Assembly (NCBI RefSeq): GCF_016908565.1
Contig: NZ_JAFBED010000003.1
Coordinates: 124,001-188,000, forward strand
Origin: Sutcliffiella tianshenii
GTDB taxonomy: Bacteria; Bacillota; Bacilli; Bacillales; Bacillaceae_I
Direction of reading: 5' to 3'
DNA length: 64,000 nucleotides
Positions within the stretch are counted from its first letter, which is position 1. Each line of letters begins with the position of its first letter. Positions 24,491-32,930 of this stretch are shown piece by piece. The position numbers and the translations under genes are program-made. The notes below the pieces were generated by a model. That model did not search any database. It worked only from the letters and a program-made list of their open reading frames with translations, and was not told the DNA's origin.

Positions 24491-25216
24491 ATGGAAAATG
24501 TTAAAATAGAAGATTTAGTTATTAATGGAAGCGGCAGTGTTGGAGGCGGAACATTTAACAAGGTCGTCATTAATGGAAGTGGAACCATTGTCAATGATAT
24601 CGAGTGTGAAGTTTTAAAATGTAATGGAACAGGAAAAATTACTGGAAACGTACACGCCAAGAGCACAATCATCAATGGCAGTTCTACCCTAACAGGGAAC
24701 TTATTTTCTGAAAGCGTAGAGATTCACGGTCATGCATCTGTCAAAGGAAATATGCATTTTCAGCAATTAGAAGTGAAGGGTGCTTCCACAGTAGGTAAAA
24801 GTATTAAAGGAGAACAACTGGCACTCGAAGGATCGATAGACATAGCGGAGGATTGTGAATGCGAAAGTTTCCAGGCAGAAGGCGCATTTCAAATCCAAGG
24901 ACTTCTAAATGCAGATACGATCAACGTTACGCTGCATGGAAAATCCTATGCAAAAGAAATCGGCGGGGAAACCATCACTGTGAAGAAAAGAAATAGTCGC
25001 TCCGTAATCGATAAATTCATCAAAACCTTCAATAAAACCTTGAAGTCAGAGGTTATAGAAGGCGACCACATCCATCTGGAATACACCAAAGCAAAAGTCG
25101 TACGTGGTAACTTTGTCACGTTGGGCCCGGGCTGTGAGATTGAATTAGTTGAATATAAACAGGAATTCACCGCTGATAAAGATGCTTTTATTAAAGAGAA
25201 GAAGAAAATAGATTGA
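24491..25216 (+). CDS. bacF: Bactofilin (BacF/YhbF-like)
   Basis: A 241-residue bactofilin with the same beta-helix pattern as the gene before it (VINGSGTIVNDIECEVLKCNG) and a matching late block ending VVRGNFVTLGPGC. It is 13 nt downstream with AAAGGAGATGA as its site. Expected to copolymerise with BacE at the membrane and support flagella or envelope organisation. A lysine-rich tail follows the helix. Confidence 0.9.
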   Translation: MENVKIEDLVINGSGSVGGGTFNKVVINGSGTIVNDIECEVLKCNGTGKITGNVHAKSTIINGSSTLTGNLFSESVEIHGHASVKGNMHFQQLEVKGASTVGKSIKGEQLALEGSIDIAEDCECESFQAEGAFQIQGLLNADTINVTLHGKSYAKEIGGETITVKKRNSRSVIDKFIKTFNKTLKSEVIEGDHIHLEYTKAKVVRGNFVTLGPGCEIELVEYKQEFTADKDAFIKEKKKID

Positions 25217-25258
25217 TTTTTTAAGATAGATTGAGTGAGAGATAGCGCGCTGAGGGTA

Positions 25259-25292
25259 ACAGAGGGACACTAGGAGAGGTGTCCCTCTTCTT
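25259..25292. terminator. Bidirectional terminator
   Basis: A 10-bp stem AGAGGGACAC / GTGTCCCTCT with an 8-nt loop and TTCTTTT on the plus strand. Ends the bactofilin operon and the cupin/HD-GYP gene, whose stop codon lies inside the hairpin. Confidence 0.85.
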
Positions 25293-26175
25293 TTAGTATT
25301 TCTTCCAAGGCATTTACTACTTCATAATCATAATGAGTATGTGAAAGCCTTTTTAACTCACTAATTGCGAACTGGGGAGAAAAAGCTTTTCGATAAGCTC
25401 GATCCTCTGTCATAGCATCATAAGCGTCACTTACCGCAATAATCCTAGCCTCTAATACAATTTCCTCATCTTTTAGACCATGTGGGTAGCCACTACCATT
25501 TAGTCTTTCATGATGTTGTTCAATAATTTGGGCGATGCCCTCGTAGCACAGGTCCTTAACCATTACAGCCCCGTCCAATGGGTGAAGTTTTATTATTGCA
25601 AACTCTTCATCTGTTAACTTAGTTGGTTTATTTAAAATTTCAGGTGGCGTATTTATCTTTCCTATATCGTGCAGTACGGAAGAAATATATAAATTTTCTA
25701 ATTTATCTTTTACTAACATCATCTTTTTAGCAATTTTAATGGAATACCTTGCCACTCTCTCATTGTGTTTATAAGTATACCGATCCCGTGCTTCTACTTT
25801 TTCTACTATCTTGGTCAATTCTATTATGCTATTACTTAATTGATAAAAAGTAGGTTCTGTTACAATCCATAAATACATAACATCTGTAACAGCTGAAAAG
25901 TGAACTGGCTCTTCCAGATTAATTGCTGTGTAATAGTCGTGTGGACCAAGCTTTACATTCTCCTCTTTGGTTTCACAGACAACCTCTCCTTCTAGTATAT
26001 AGAAAAATTCCATAACGTTCGGATTTTCCCCCGGGTAGATATAAAATATATTACCTTTTGTAATAGTCTGAACCATGACCTCAGCTCCATCACCTCTAGA
26101 TAATAAGCTGATATCGAAATTATCAAAAGTAACCTTTTCTAAGTTAGTTCCTTTTTTTCCTATGGTAAAAGCCAC
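25270..26175 (-). CDS. Cupin-like sensor fused to HD-GYP phosphodiesterase
   Basis: A 301-residue protein with two parts: an N-terminal cupin-like barrel (about residues 35-105: VMEFFYILEGEVVCET and LGPHDYYTAI) and a C-terminal HD-GYP domain with intact motifs VLHDIGK, HHERLNGSGYP and DAYDAMTEDRAYR. It should hydrolyse cyclic di-GMP (or a related dinucleotide), with the cupin perhaps sensing a small ligand. GTG start after TGAGGTGA. It is a soluble counterpart to the diguanylate cyclase near 20 kb. Monocistronic. Confidence 0.87.
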   Translation of the reverse strand: MAFTIGKKGTNLEKVTFDNFDISLLSRGDGAEVMVQTITKGNIFYIYPGENPNVMEFFYILEGEVVCETKEENVKLGPHDYYTAINLEEPVHFSAVTDVMYLWIVTEPTFYQLSNSIIELTKIVEKVEARDRYTYKHNERVARYSIKIAKKMMLVKDKLENLYISSVLHDIGKINTPPEILNKPTKLTDEEFAIIKLHPLDGAVMVKDLCYEGIAQIIEQHHERLNGSGYPHGLKDEEIVLEARIIAVSDAYDAMTEDRAYRKAFSPQFAISELKRLSHTHYDYEVVNALEEILKEEGHLS

Positions 26176-26199
26176 TTATCTCACCTCATATAATGTTTG

Positions 26200-26236
26200 A
26201 AAAAAGCGAGCCTGATGAACCTCAGACTCGCTTTTA
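26200..26236 (-). terminator. Terminator after the secreted helical protein gene
   Basis: A stem AAAAGCGAG / CTCGCTTTT with an extended inner CTGA-rich arm and TTTTTTC on the minus strand. Confidence 0.8.
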
Positions 26237-26274
26237 TTAACGTTAAATCTATGGTAGTAAAATTAATATATGAA

Positions 26275-26724
26275 TTAGTAACCTACCACACGGACTGGAT
26301 CTATTTCCACTAATTTGTTACCGAACCAAACCTCAATCATGATACACTCAGCTTCCACTCCTAGCTCAGCGGACATTTCGACTGTTCTTGCAGACATCTC
26401 AAATGTTTGGTCATATACCCTTGCTATAATTTTATCCAGTTTCTTTTCGTATTTCGCATCTAACTTTTCTTTTTGTTCCGTTCTCTTTGCCAAATCATTT
26501 TCCAACTTCTCGTCCTCTTCAAGCCTTTGAATATCCCTCAGATATTCAGCATGAAGTTTATCCGCCTTTGTGACTCCCTTTTCAATCTTTTTCTCAATCT
26601 CTAGATTCGTTTGTTCAATCATCTCCAATGCCTTTTCTATATCTTTTTCTTCAGAGGCAAATACAGGAGACGAGATCCCAAACATTAATATTGCAGTAAA
26701 AATAAGCGCCATTATCTTCTTCAT
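26275..26724 (-). CDS. Secreted coiled-coil hypothetical protein
   Basis: About 149 residues. MKKIMALIFTAILMFG and VFASEE form a signal peptide with a likely ASA-type cut after residue 23. The mature part is rich in E/K/L heptads (about residues 25-110), predicted helical coiled coil, followed by a short hydrophobic C-terminus ending EIDPVRVVGY. No family recognised. I chose the ATG 15 codons inside a longer frame because GGGGGAAAGGAA precedes it. Monocistronic. Confidence 0.75.
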   Translation of the reverse strand: MKKIMALIFTAILMFGISSPVFASEEKDIEKALEMIEQTNLEIEKKIEKGVTKADKLHAEYLRDIQRLEEDEKLENDLAKRTEQKEKLDAKYEKKLDKIIARVYDQTFEMSARTVEMSAELGVEAECIMIEVWFGNKLVEIDPVRVVGY

Positions 26725-26922
26725 GTTCCTTTCCCCCTCTTTTATCTGGTTTCTAAAAAGGTCTATCATGAAACAGAAATATTGCTTTTGTGCAATTCGC
26801 TAAGAAGTCCCAAATTTCTTCATACTTTTACTCTATCCCTCATAATTATACAAGGACAATATACCTAAATCTATTATTTTTTTAAATATTTTGTTTTTTT
26901 TGACAAAAATTTCAACACAAAG

Positions 26923-26952
26923 AAAAAACACTCTTTATCCAAGTAAAGAGTG
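26923..26952 (-). terminator. Terminator after the DUF4097 gene
   Basis: A 9-bp stem CACTCTTTA / TAAAGAGTG with a 6-nt loop and TTTTTTC on the minus strand. Confidence 0.88.
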
Positions 26953-26971
26953 CCGTTTCGTAAAATATTCT

Positions 26972-27913
26972 CTAGTTCAAGCTGAAATCCCCAGACGTGG
27001 TCCTTACCTTCAGCAAATACTTTCCGTCTCCGATCTTACCAAGGATTTCGTCCTCCGTTTTTTCATCAAACAGCATTTCCTCCAGGTTGACACTGCCGTC
27101 ACCAGAGCTTGCCCGGAAGTCGAGGGAGAGGGATGTTGGTGCATCACGGAAGGATACTTTTACATCTCCACTCGTCGCTTCTGCTTGGATATTGCCTTGC
27201 ACTTTGTTGTTATCGATTGTGATGTCTCCGGAAGATGCCTCCAAAGTCAGATTACCTGCCGCATCATAGACGGTGATATCCCCTGATGAGGTATCAACCG
27301 AGACCTCTCCTTCCACTCCATCGAGTCTAATGTCCCCACTGCTTGCTGACACAGCAAACTTTTCCGCCTTCACATTATTCAGACGCATGTCTCCGCTACT
27401 GGCATCCAGTTCAAAAACGGATGCCACAGTAACATCCTCAGCGCGGATATCACCCGAACTTACTTCAGTAATCATCTCCATTGCCCGTATTCCCTTGATG
27501 TCAAAGTCCCCTGAAGATGCATTGAGCCTAATGGATTCATACTCTTTTTCGGGAAGCTCGATGATCATCTGGAGGTTGATCATGATGGTGCCGAAGCGGA
27601 AATTCGGCTCCTCGATTTCCACCTTCAGTGTATCTCCATTTTCCTTTACTATCAGCTTAAAATCATCCTTGTAACGCTCACTCACTTCCCCGGCAAGATC
27701 CACTTTTATTTCCTCACCAGTTGTTGACACCACTTTTACATCAATGGAGGACACGTCGACCTCCACCTTCTTGATTCCAACCCCATTTACCGATTTTGCA
27801 TCTTGCAATCCAACTGTCTTAAAAGAAAAAACATCCGTAAACTGCCCCGCAGCAACCGTTGCCCCTACTGCGATCAGAATCAGAATCAATAGGACTGTTC
27901 CCACTTTCTTCAC
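26972..27913 (-). CDS. DUF4097 family beta-helix protein (LiaG/YvlB-like)
   Basis: A 313-residue protein with one N-terminal membrane segment (about residues 5-25) and a long domain with repeated SSGD turns (ASSGDFDIKG, VSSGDIRAED, ASSGDMRLNN, ASSGDIRLDG and others), the DUF4097 right-handed helix. Related proteins LiaG and YvlB belong to cell-envelope stress regulons. GTG start after GAGGGGATG. It lies 20 nt after a DUF1835 gene on the same strand, so the two are probably an operon. Function not established. Confidence 0.85.
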   Translation of the reverse strand: MKKVGTVLLILILIAVGATVAAGQFTDVFSFKTVGLQDAKSVNGVGIKKVEVDVSSIDVKVVSTTGEEIKVDLAGEVSERYKDDFKLIVKENGDTLKVEIEEPNFRFGTIMINLQMIIELPEKEYESIRLNASSGDFDIKGIRAMEMITEVSSGDIRAEDVTVASVFELDASSGDMRLNNVKAEKFAVSASSGDIRLDGVEGEVSVDTSSGDITVYDAAGNLTLEASSGDITIDNNKVQGNIQAEATSGDVKVSFRDAPTSLSLDFRASSGDGSVNLEEMLFDEKTEDEILGKIGDGKYLLKVRTTSGDFSLN

Positions 27914-27933
27914 GCTCCATCCCCTCTTTCTAT

Positions 27934-28941
27934 TTATTGCTTCACTCTCACACTGTAATTCCTCATTGCCTTTGGGATTCCTTTTATTTCTAAGATACCG
28001 CTATATACAAAGGTTCTTAGCCGGTACTCAAGAAAGGAATCATTCACCATGGCTTCCAGCTGTCCATACATTTCCCCGATAATCCTTGCCGATTTGATAA
28101 AAGCATTCTTTCCGTTTTCCTTTTGTGCCTCCCTGGCATGATAGAGAAGCTGTTCATCGTAATACTCCTCAGGGACACTTTTTATTCCGTCATCTTCCCA
28201 TATACGTAGAACTTCTTTTGTATTGGACAGCTCCAACCATTCTTTCACAAAAAGGCGAATCTCCTCATCTGGTAAAGGAGAGGAACCTTTTTTCTCCAAA
28301 ATCTCCTTTAGCTTCTCCGGATGAGCTTCTGCAGTTTGACGAAGGAAGTGGAACGTATCAGCTGTGTCATATAATTGTTTATACGCCAATGAAGTGTTGA
28401 TGAGGCGAATCTCATTCTTTTTATCCTGAAGAACATGGAGGATATAGCGAACGAAAACTTGCTCATCGGCATTATCCGCTGTCCACAATACGATGGGCAT
28501 CCCCTCCGGAATGGCACGGATTTCTTCCATTACCTTCGCTAGCCTGCTTTCATATTCTTCCTCCATGTAATCATCAAGGTTAATATGGTCCCTAAGCCAT
28601 TCATATCGCTCCTTGCGTCCTTTCTTTTCCTCAAGCTTCCATAAAGGACCCATTGCAAAGAATTCCTGGAACCCGATTACTTTATGCTCCCGCTCCAGTC
28701 CAAACCTAAGAGATCCAGCGGCTGAATCCCCTGAGACAATATGAACTGTATGAAAATCCTTTCTCGGCGGCGGAAGTAGTGATGAGCAATCTTGTATAAT
28801 ATGGTTGATTTCTTCCATAATTTCCTCTTTTGGAACATCGCTTGAATGCAGCACTTCCAGTCGTGCCATAGCAAGATAAAGAAACTCTCGGGCCTCGCTC
28901 CCGGATAACTGTTCAATCGAATCTCGTATTTTTTGATGCAT
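27934..28941 (-). CDS. DUF1835 domain-containing protein
   Basis: A 335-residue soluble protein. Residues about 60-190 fit DUF1835 (TVHIVSGDSAAGSLRFGL, ... MPIVLWTADNADEQVFVRYI) followed by a helical DUF3658-like C-terminus. The function of this family is unknown. Upstream of the DUF4097 gene and probably cotranscribed. No transmembrane segment. Confidence 0.85.
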   Translation of the reverse strand: MHQKIRDSIEQLSGSEAREFLYLAMARLEVLHSSDVPKEEIMEEINHIIQDCSSLLPPPRKDFHTVHIVSGDSAAGSLRFGLEREHKVIGFQEFFAMGPLWKLEEKKGRKERYEWLRDHINLDDYMEEEYESRLAKVMEEIRAIPEGMPIVLWTADNADEQVFVRYILHVLQDKKNEIRLINTSLAYKQLYDTADTFHFLRQTAEAHPEKLKEILEKKGSSPLPDEEIRLFVKEWLELSNTKEVLRIWEDDGIKSVPEEYYDEQLLYHAREAQKENGKNAFIKSARIIGEMYGQLEAMVNDSFLEYRLRTFVYSGILEIKGIPKAMRNYSVRVKQ

Positions 28942-29015
28942 CTATGTATCACCAAGGAATATTTTACCTATAACTAGATAATAGCAAATTACAAGCTTGT
29001 GTAGTTAATAAATGT

Positions 29016-29057
29016 AAAAAAACATCTACTTCTCTAAAAGAGAAAATAGATGCTTTT
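29016..29057 (-). terminator. Terminator after the sugar kinase gene
   Basis: A stem AAAGCATCTA-TTTTCTC / GAGAAGTAGATG with a TTTTTTT run on the minus strand, 13 nt past the stop. Confidence 0.85.
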
Positions 29058-29069
29058 TATGTTCAATCT

Positions 29070-30032
29070 TTATAACTTGCTTCCCGTTGCTTCCTCTAAA
29101 GTCGGCAGGGCAGAAATTGCCCCTATCTTCGTACATACCAGTGCCCCGACTTTGTTGCTGAAAACGACCATTTCTTTCAACCTTTCAAAATTTTCAATGA
29201 TGCTTTTCGGGTTTGGCACCATTGCCAAACTATAAAGCATTGCTCCGACAAAGGCATCACCTGCTCCGGTAGAGTCGATCGATTCCACTTCCATGCTCGG
29301 AATGATTTCCGACTGTTGTCCATTGGATAGGAACGTTCCTGCTTTGCCTAATGTAACAGTCACGATGCTTGCCCCCAGCTCATGTAAAACGGAAGCTCCA
29401 TCCTTCAGATCCGTTGTACCAGTGATGATCTCCATTTCTTCTTCACTTACTTTTACAAAATCGGCTAACCCAATCCCTTTTTGCGCCAATTGCACAAAGC
29501 GCGGGACTTGACCTCGCCAAAGGTCTTTTCTGAAGTTTGGATCAAAGGAGAGGAATTTGCCCGCTTCCTTACCTGCGTCCATCGTTTGAAAATAAGTGCT
29601 TTGGAATGGATCATCAAGCATTGCCGTAGCAGATCCGAAATGAAGGATTGAACATTCCGCAAGCTTGCCCTGATCAATCTCACTATCCGTCAGATAGGCA
29701 TCCGCACCCCTGTTAAAGGTAAAGTCCCTTTCGCCATTTTCTTTTAAGGACACAAAGGCCAAAGTCGTAGGATGCTTTTCATCCAATACGAGCATGGAAG
29801 TATCCACGTTTGAACTTTCTAATGTCTGTTTCAAAAAATGCCCGAATGGATCTTTCCCCACTTTGCCGCAGAATACGGCGTGGCCGCCTAACTTCACGGC
29901 AGTTGCACATACATTCGCCGGCGCTCCACCTGCCTGCTTCTCGAAATGCTTTCCTTCCACTAGGTCAATATTTACTTCGGTACAGAAAAAGTCAATCAGT
30001 AATTCCCCGATGCAAAAAATGGATCCGCTCAA
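29070..30032 (-). CDS. PfkB-family carbohydrate kinase (fructokinase-like)
   Basis: A 320-residue ribokinase-fold kinase: an N-terminal GELLIDFFC, the first PfkB signature [15 protein letters not shown] near residue 35, and the second [14 protein letters not shown] near residue 250 with the catalytic Asp. It transfers phosphate from ATP to a sugar hydroxyl; fructose is the likeliest substrate by family resemblance, but other sugars are possible. The start is TTG with GGTGATC upstream. The leader holds a 21-nt-period repeat array like that in front of the RbsA-like gene. Confidence 0.87.
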   Translation of the reverse strand: MSGSIFCIGELLIDFFCTEVNIDLVEGKHFEKQAGGAPANVCATAVKLGGHAVFCGKVGKDPFGHFLKQTLESSNVDTSMLVLDEKHPTTLAFVSLKENGERDFTFNRGADAYLTDSEIDQGKLAECSILHFGSATAMLDDPFQSTYFQTMDAGKEAGKFLSFDPNFRKDLWRGQVPRFVQLAQKGIGLADFVKVSEEEMEIITGTTDLKDGASVLHELGASIVTVTLGKAGTFLSNGQQSEIIPSMEVESIDSTGAGDAFVGAMLYSLAMVPNPKSIIENFERLKEMVVFSNKVGALVCTKIGAISALPTLEEATGSKL

Positions 30033-30076
30033 TGTTGGATCACCGTCCTTTTTATATAAAGTAGCTTTTAAATGCC

Positions 30077-30171
30077 AATTCTAACAGATACATGTGGTAT
30101 TGTAACAACTTCGCTGGTCATTCTAACAGAATCCACGTTCATTCTAACATATTCCTCAATCATTCTAACAA
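30077..30171. repeat. Array of five CATTCTAACA-type units at exact 21-nt spacing
   Basis: Cores start at 30077 (AATTCTAACA), 30098 (TATTGTAACA), 30119, 30140 and 30161 (the last three CATTCTAACA): every interval is 21 nt. It lies between the sugar kinase start and the terminator of the upstream DJ-1/PfpI gene. The same core and period occur at 16502-16595. Relative to the adjacent gene the array is in the opposite orientation to the first one, arguing against a coding or ribosome-related role. Confidence 0.85.
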
Positions 30172-30220
30172 ATCAAATTTGCCCCTTTCTTCATTCATGA
30201 CTACTACATTTCTGTCTGCA

Positions 30221-30262
30221 AAATAAACAGGCAGGAAAAACTCAAATGTTTTTCCTGCCTGC
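30221..30262 (-). terminator. Terminator after the DJ-1/PfpI gene
   Basis: A 13-bp stem CAGGCAGGAAAAA / TTTTTCCTGCCTG with an 8-nt loop and TTTATTTT on the minus strand. Confidence 0.9.
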
Positions 30263-30297
30263 TTCATTTTTAAGTATTTATCAGTAATTGGGTCGGT

Positions 30298-30963
30298 CTA
30301 ACCTAGCCGCTTCACTACCTCTTTCGCGACACTGGTCGTGGATTGCGGGTTCTGACCTGTAATCAGGTTCTTGTCCTCTTTCATATGATCCGCCCAATTA
30401 TCTTTGGCGATGAATTCCGCTCCAAGCTCACGAAGGCGGGTTTCGAGCAAGAATGGCACGTCCTTGTCGAGCGTTGTTTCGCGCTCTTCCTCATCTGTAA
30501 ATGCAGTCAAAGTCTTACCTGCAACAAGTGGGGTTTCATCGGATAGCTTCACGCCCACAAGTCCTGCAGGTCCGTGGCATACTGCTGCTACAATCTTGTC
30601 CTCTTCATACAAGTCACGGATCAAGTCCTGCAGGTAAATGTTATCAGGGAAGTCAAACATCGTGCCGTGTCCGCCCGGAAGGAAGATGGCATCGAATTTC
30701 GATGAGTCGGTCACTTCATCGAGTTTGACAGTGTTCTCCAGGTATTGAGCCGTATCCAGGATTTCCTGCGGTATTTCCCCGCCCTCCAGACTTCGTGCAT
30801 CAACCGGGGATTTTCCACCTTTTGGGCTTGCCACAGTAACCTCGTAACCCGCTTTCTTGAATTCCACGTATGCTTCACCAAATTCGGAAAGCCAAAGCCC
30901 TGTTTCGTTCCCGTTCAACATTTTATCTGCTGTTGTTACTACCATCAGTACATGTTTACTCAT
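30298..30963 (-). CDS. DJ-1/PfpI family protein (Hsp31-type glyoxalase III/deglycase-like)
   Basis: About 221 residues of the class I glutamine-amidotransferase-like fold: GYEVTVASPKGG, FDAIFLPGGHGTMFDF and the nucleophile elbow AAVCHGPAGL with Cys, plus an upstream Glu (LWLSEFGE). This matches the Hsp31-like branch, which detoxifies methylglyoxal or repairs glycated proteins, though activities are debated. The ATG six codons inside the longer frame has GGAGGAAT. Monocistronic. Confidence 0.86.
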   Translation of the reverse strand: MSKHVLMVVTTADKMLNGNETGLWLSEFGEAYVEFKKAGYEVTVASPKGGKSPVDARSLEGGEIPQEILDTAQYLENTVKLDEVTDSSKFDAIFLPGGHGTMFDFPDNIYLQDLIRDLYEEDKIVAAVCHGPAGLVGVKLSDETPLVAGKTLTAFTDEEERETTLDKDVPFLLETRLRELGAEFIAKDNWADHMKEDKNLITGQNPQSTTSVAKEVVKRLG

Positions 30964-31042
30964 TCCTGATTCCTCCTCCAATGTATTCTTTTAAGACATT
31001 TTTATATAATACCCGCCATATTTTTTTTCAATCATAAACACA

Positions 31043-31080
31043 TAAAAGACCATCCACCTCGTATACGTGGTGGATGGCCT
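31043..31080 (-). terminator. Terminator after the truncated DesR-like gene
   Basis: A 9-bp stem CCATCCACC / GGTGGATGG with a 10-nt palindromic loop (CTCGTATACG) and TTTT on the minus strand. It begins within 4 nt of the stop codon. Confidence 0.8.
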
Positions 31081-31572
31081 TTAGCTGACAATATTGGATA
31101 AATAATTTTTCACTGCACGGATGGGTGTCGGGCGAAGAATCACTTTTTCTTCTTCTGCAGCATTATCAAGCAATTCAAGCGCATCGTCTGCTAGATCCGG
31201 TGCAAAGATTCTTTTCCCTTCCAAAATCAGTCTTACTGCGTCAACCAATTCCTCACTCGGACCATCCTTGAGAAGATAGCCACGGACACCTGCATTTCTT
31301 GCCCGGAGGAAATATCCGTCCCTGGCAAAGGTAGTCATGATGATTACCTTGCATGCTGACTCTTTCAAATTTTCAGCTGCTTCGAGCCCGCTCATCTGTG
31401 GCATTTCGACATCCATGATGCAAATATCCGGCTTCATTTTTTCCACCATTCGCAGCGCCTCTTCTCCGTTGCGCGCCTGCCCAACAACTTCCATATCATC
31501 TTCAAGGTCAAGGAGGCAGCCAATGGTTCCTAAAAGCATTTCTTGATCTTCGGCTATGACAATTCGAATCAT
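31081..31572 (-). CDS. desR: DesR-like response regulator, DNA-binding domain largely deleted
   Basis: A 163-residue protein whose receiver domain (residues 1-120) matches B. subtilis DesR closely: IAEDQEMLLGTIGCLLDLED, phospho-Asp in CIMDVEMP, TTFARDGYF and GYLLKDGPSEEL. In DesR a LuxR-type HTH follows; here only a short remnant (about 40 residues, ending AVKNYLSNIVS) is left, with an apparent in-frame loss of about 20 residues in the HTH core and of the C-terminal helices. No kinase (DesK) gene is present; the desaturase gene is immediately upstream. It may be a receiver-only relic or a pseudogene. Ribosome binding site AAGGAGAG. Confidence 0.75.
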   Translation of the reverse strand: MIRIVIAEDQEMLLGTIGCLLDLEDDMEVVGQARNGEEALRMVEKMKPDICIMDVEMPQMSGLEAAENLKESACKVIIMTTFARDGYFLRARNAGVRGYLLKDGPSEELVDAVRLILEGKRIFAPDLADDALELLDNAAEEEKVILRPTPIRAVKNYLSNIVS

Positions 31573-31599
31573 GGATGGTCTCTCCTTATCGGGTGGCTG

Positions 31600-31638
31600 A
31601 TTTTAACGGAAGGCTCCCTTTTTAAGAGGAGCCTTCCG
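31600..31638 (-). terminator. Terminator between the desaturase and receiver genes
   Basis: An 11-bp stem CGGAAGGCTCC / GGAGCCTTCCG with a 10-nt A/T-rich loop and TTAAAAT on the minus strand, so the receiver gene is probably transcribed only by readthrough or its own promoter. Confidence 0.8.
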
Positions 31639-31650
31639 AGGTGGAACAAT

Positions 31651-32685
31651 TTATAGTTCAGGGTTCATTTCTGCGTTCATGCTGCGTTTCACCATTCTTT
31701 TTGCTTCTCTGAACGTGACAAAGTTCTTTGTCTTTTCATCCCACAGACGGAATTTCAGGGAGCGAAGGCTTGTCGCAAGCGTAATGGTAGGTACATTTTC
31801 CAAAGGAGGCGTGTTCTTGTGCGCCTCTTCAAGCATATAGTTCGGCACTCTCGGGCTTAAATGGTGAACATGGTGGAAACCGATGTTCCCAGTCAGGAAC
31901 TGAAGAAGCTTCGGAAGCTTGTAGAAAGAACTTCCTTCTACTGCCGCCAGTACATACTCCCATTCTTGATCAGGCTCAAAATAGGAATCCTCGAAGGTAT
32001 GCTGTACATAGAACAGCCAGATGCCGATCGAACCAGCGACCATGAAGATCGTGCCGTGTACGATAAGGAATGACTGCCAGCCTATTGCCCAGCAAAGCAG
32101 TGCAATGACAGCTGCAATAAGAACATTCGTCAAGTAAAGATTGTTACGCTCTTTCTTACGGGCATTTTTACGGTTAAAGCGATTTCTTATAGCGAATACC
32201 CATATAGGTCCTAGTACGAACATAACGAATGGGCTGCGATATAAACGGTAGGCAATTTTTGTCTTTAATGGTGATGCATTATATTCTTCCACTGTAAGCG
32301 TCCAGATGTCGCCTACCCCACGCTTATCAAGATTACCACTAGTTGCGTGGTGGACAGCATGATCATGGCCCCATTGCTCATAAGGGAACAAGGTCAATAC
32401 ACCAGTGATGGTACCGACTATTCGGTTCCATTTGCGATCTTTGAAGAAAGAGTGATGCGTGCAGTCATGGAAAATGATGAACACGCGGGTCATAAAGCCG
32501 GCAGCCAGAACCATTGGAACGAGCGCCAACCAATAGGAAACGGATAGACTGATATAGGCAAGGTACCATAAAAGGAAGAATGGCCCTAGAGTATTAATGA
32601 TCTGCCATACACTTTTCATTGTCTGTGATTGTTCAAAGGGAGCCACTTGCTTTTTTAATGTTTTCGTATTGTTTTGTGAAGTCAT
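31651..32685 (-). CDS. des: Fatty acid desaturase (Des-like, membrane-bound)
   Basis: A 344-residue integral membrane desaturase with the three His boxes of acyl-lipid desaturases: HDCTHHSFF (about residues 73-81), HDHAVHH (about 107-113) and HHVHH (about 275). It introduces a double bond into membrane phospholipid acyl chains with a di-iron centre, keeping membranes fluid in the cold. In B. subtilis des is induced by the DesK-DesR pair. Here a DesR-like dyad lies about 90 nt upstream, but the adjacent DesR is truncated. About four transmembrane segments. Confidence 0.92.
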   Translation of the reverse strand: MTSQNNTKTLKKQVAPFEQSQTMKSVWQIINTLGPFFLLWYLAYISLSVSYWLALVPMVLAAGFMTRVFIIFHDCTHHSFFKDRKWNRIVGTITGVLTLFPYEQWGHDHAVHHATSGNLDKRGVGDIWTLTVEEYNASPLKTKIAYRLYRSPFVMFVLGPIWVFAIRNRFNRKNARKKERNNLYLTNVLIAAVIALLCWAIGWQSFLIVHGTIFMVAGSIGIWLFYVQHTFEDSYFEPDQEWEYVLAAVEGSSFYKLPKLLQFLTGNIGFHHVHHLSPRVPNYMLEEAHKNTPPLENVPTITLATSLRSLKFRLWDEKTKNFVTFREAKRMVKRSMNAEMNPEL

Positions 32686-32723
32686 ATATTCAAATTCCCT
32701 TCTTCTTAATGTTGTTATTTCAC

Positions 32724-32788
32724 ATTATAAACAAAGGGAAAAAAAATATTAGTATCAGGTGTCATATGCAGAGTATGACAAATGTCAT
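32724..32788 (-). promoter_or_regulatory. des promoter region with DesR-like operator dyad
   Basis: A -10 TATAAT lies at 32724-32729, with no good -35, as expected for an activated promoter. Upstream, ATGACA-AA-TGTCAT (32775-32788, perfect 6-bp arms) overlaps a second dyad GTCATA-N7-TATGAC (32761-32779). The position, about 45-60 nt upstream of the -10, fits DesR binding at the B. subtilis des promoter. Confidence 0.6.
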
Positions 32789-32930
32789 GTTGAGGGCTGG
32801 AAGCGTTGATATAACTGGTTTTAAAAGTGTAAAGTTTTTTAAAAATCAAGCATTAAAGTAACTATCCAGCCAAATTTTTCAGTTCCAGAAGATGACTTTC
32901 ACCTACATTATTGCTGGGTGATGAGGCATG

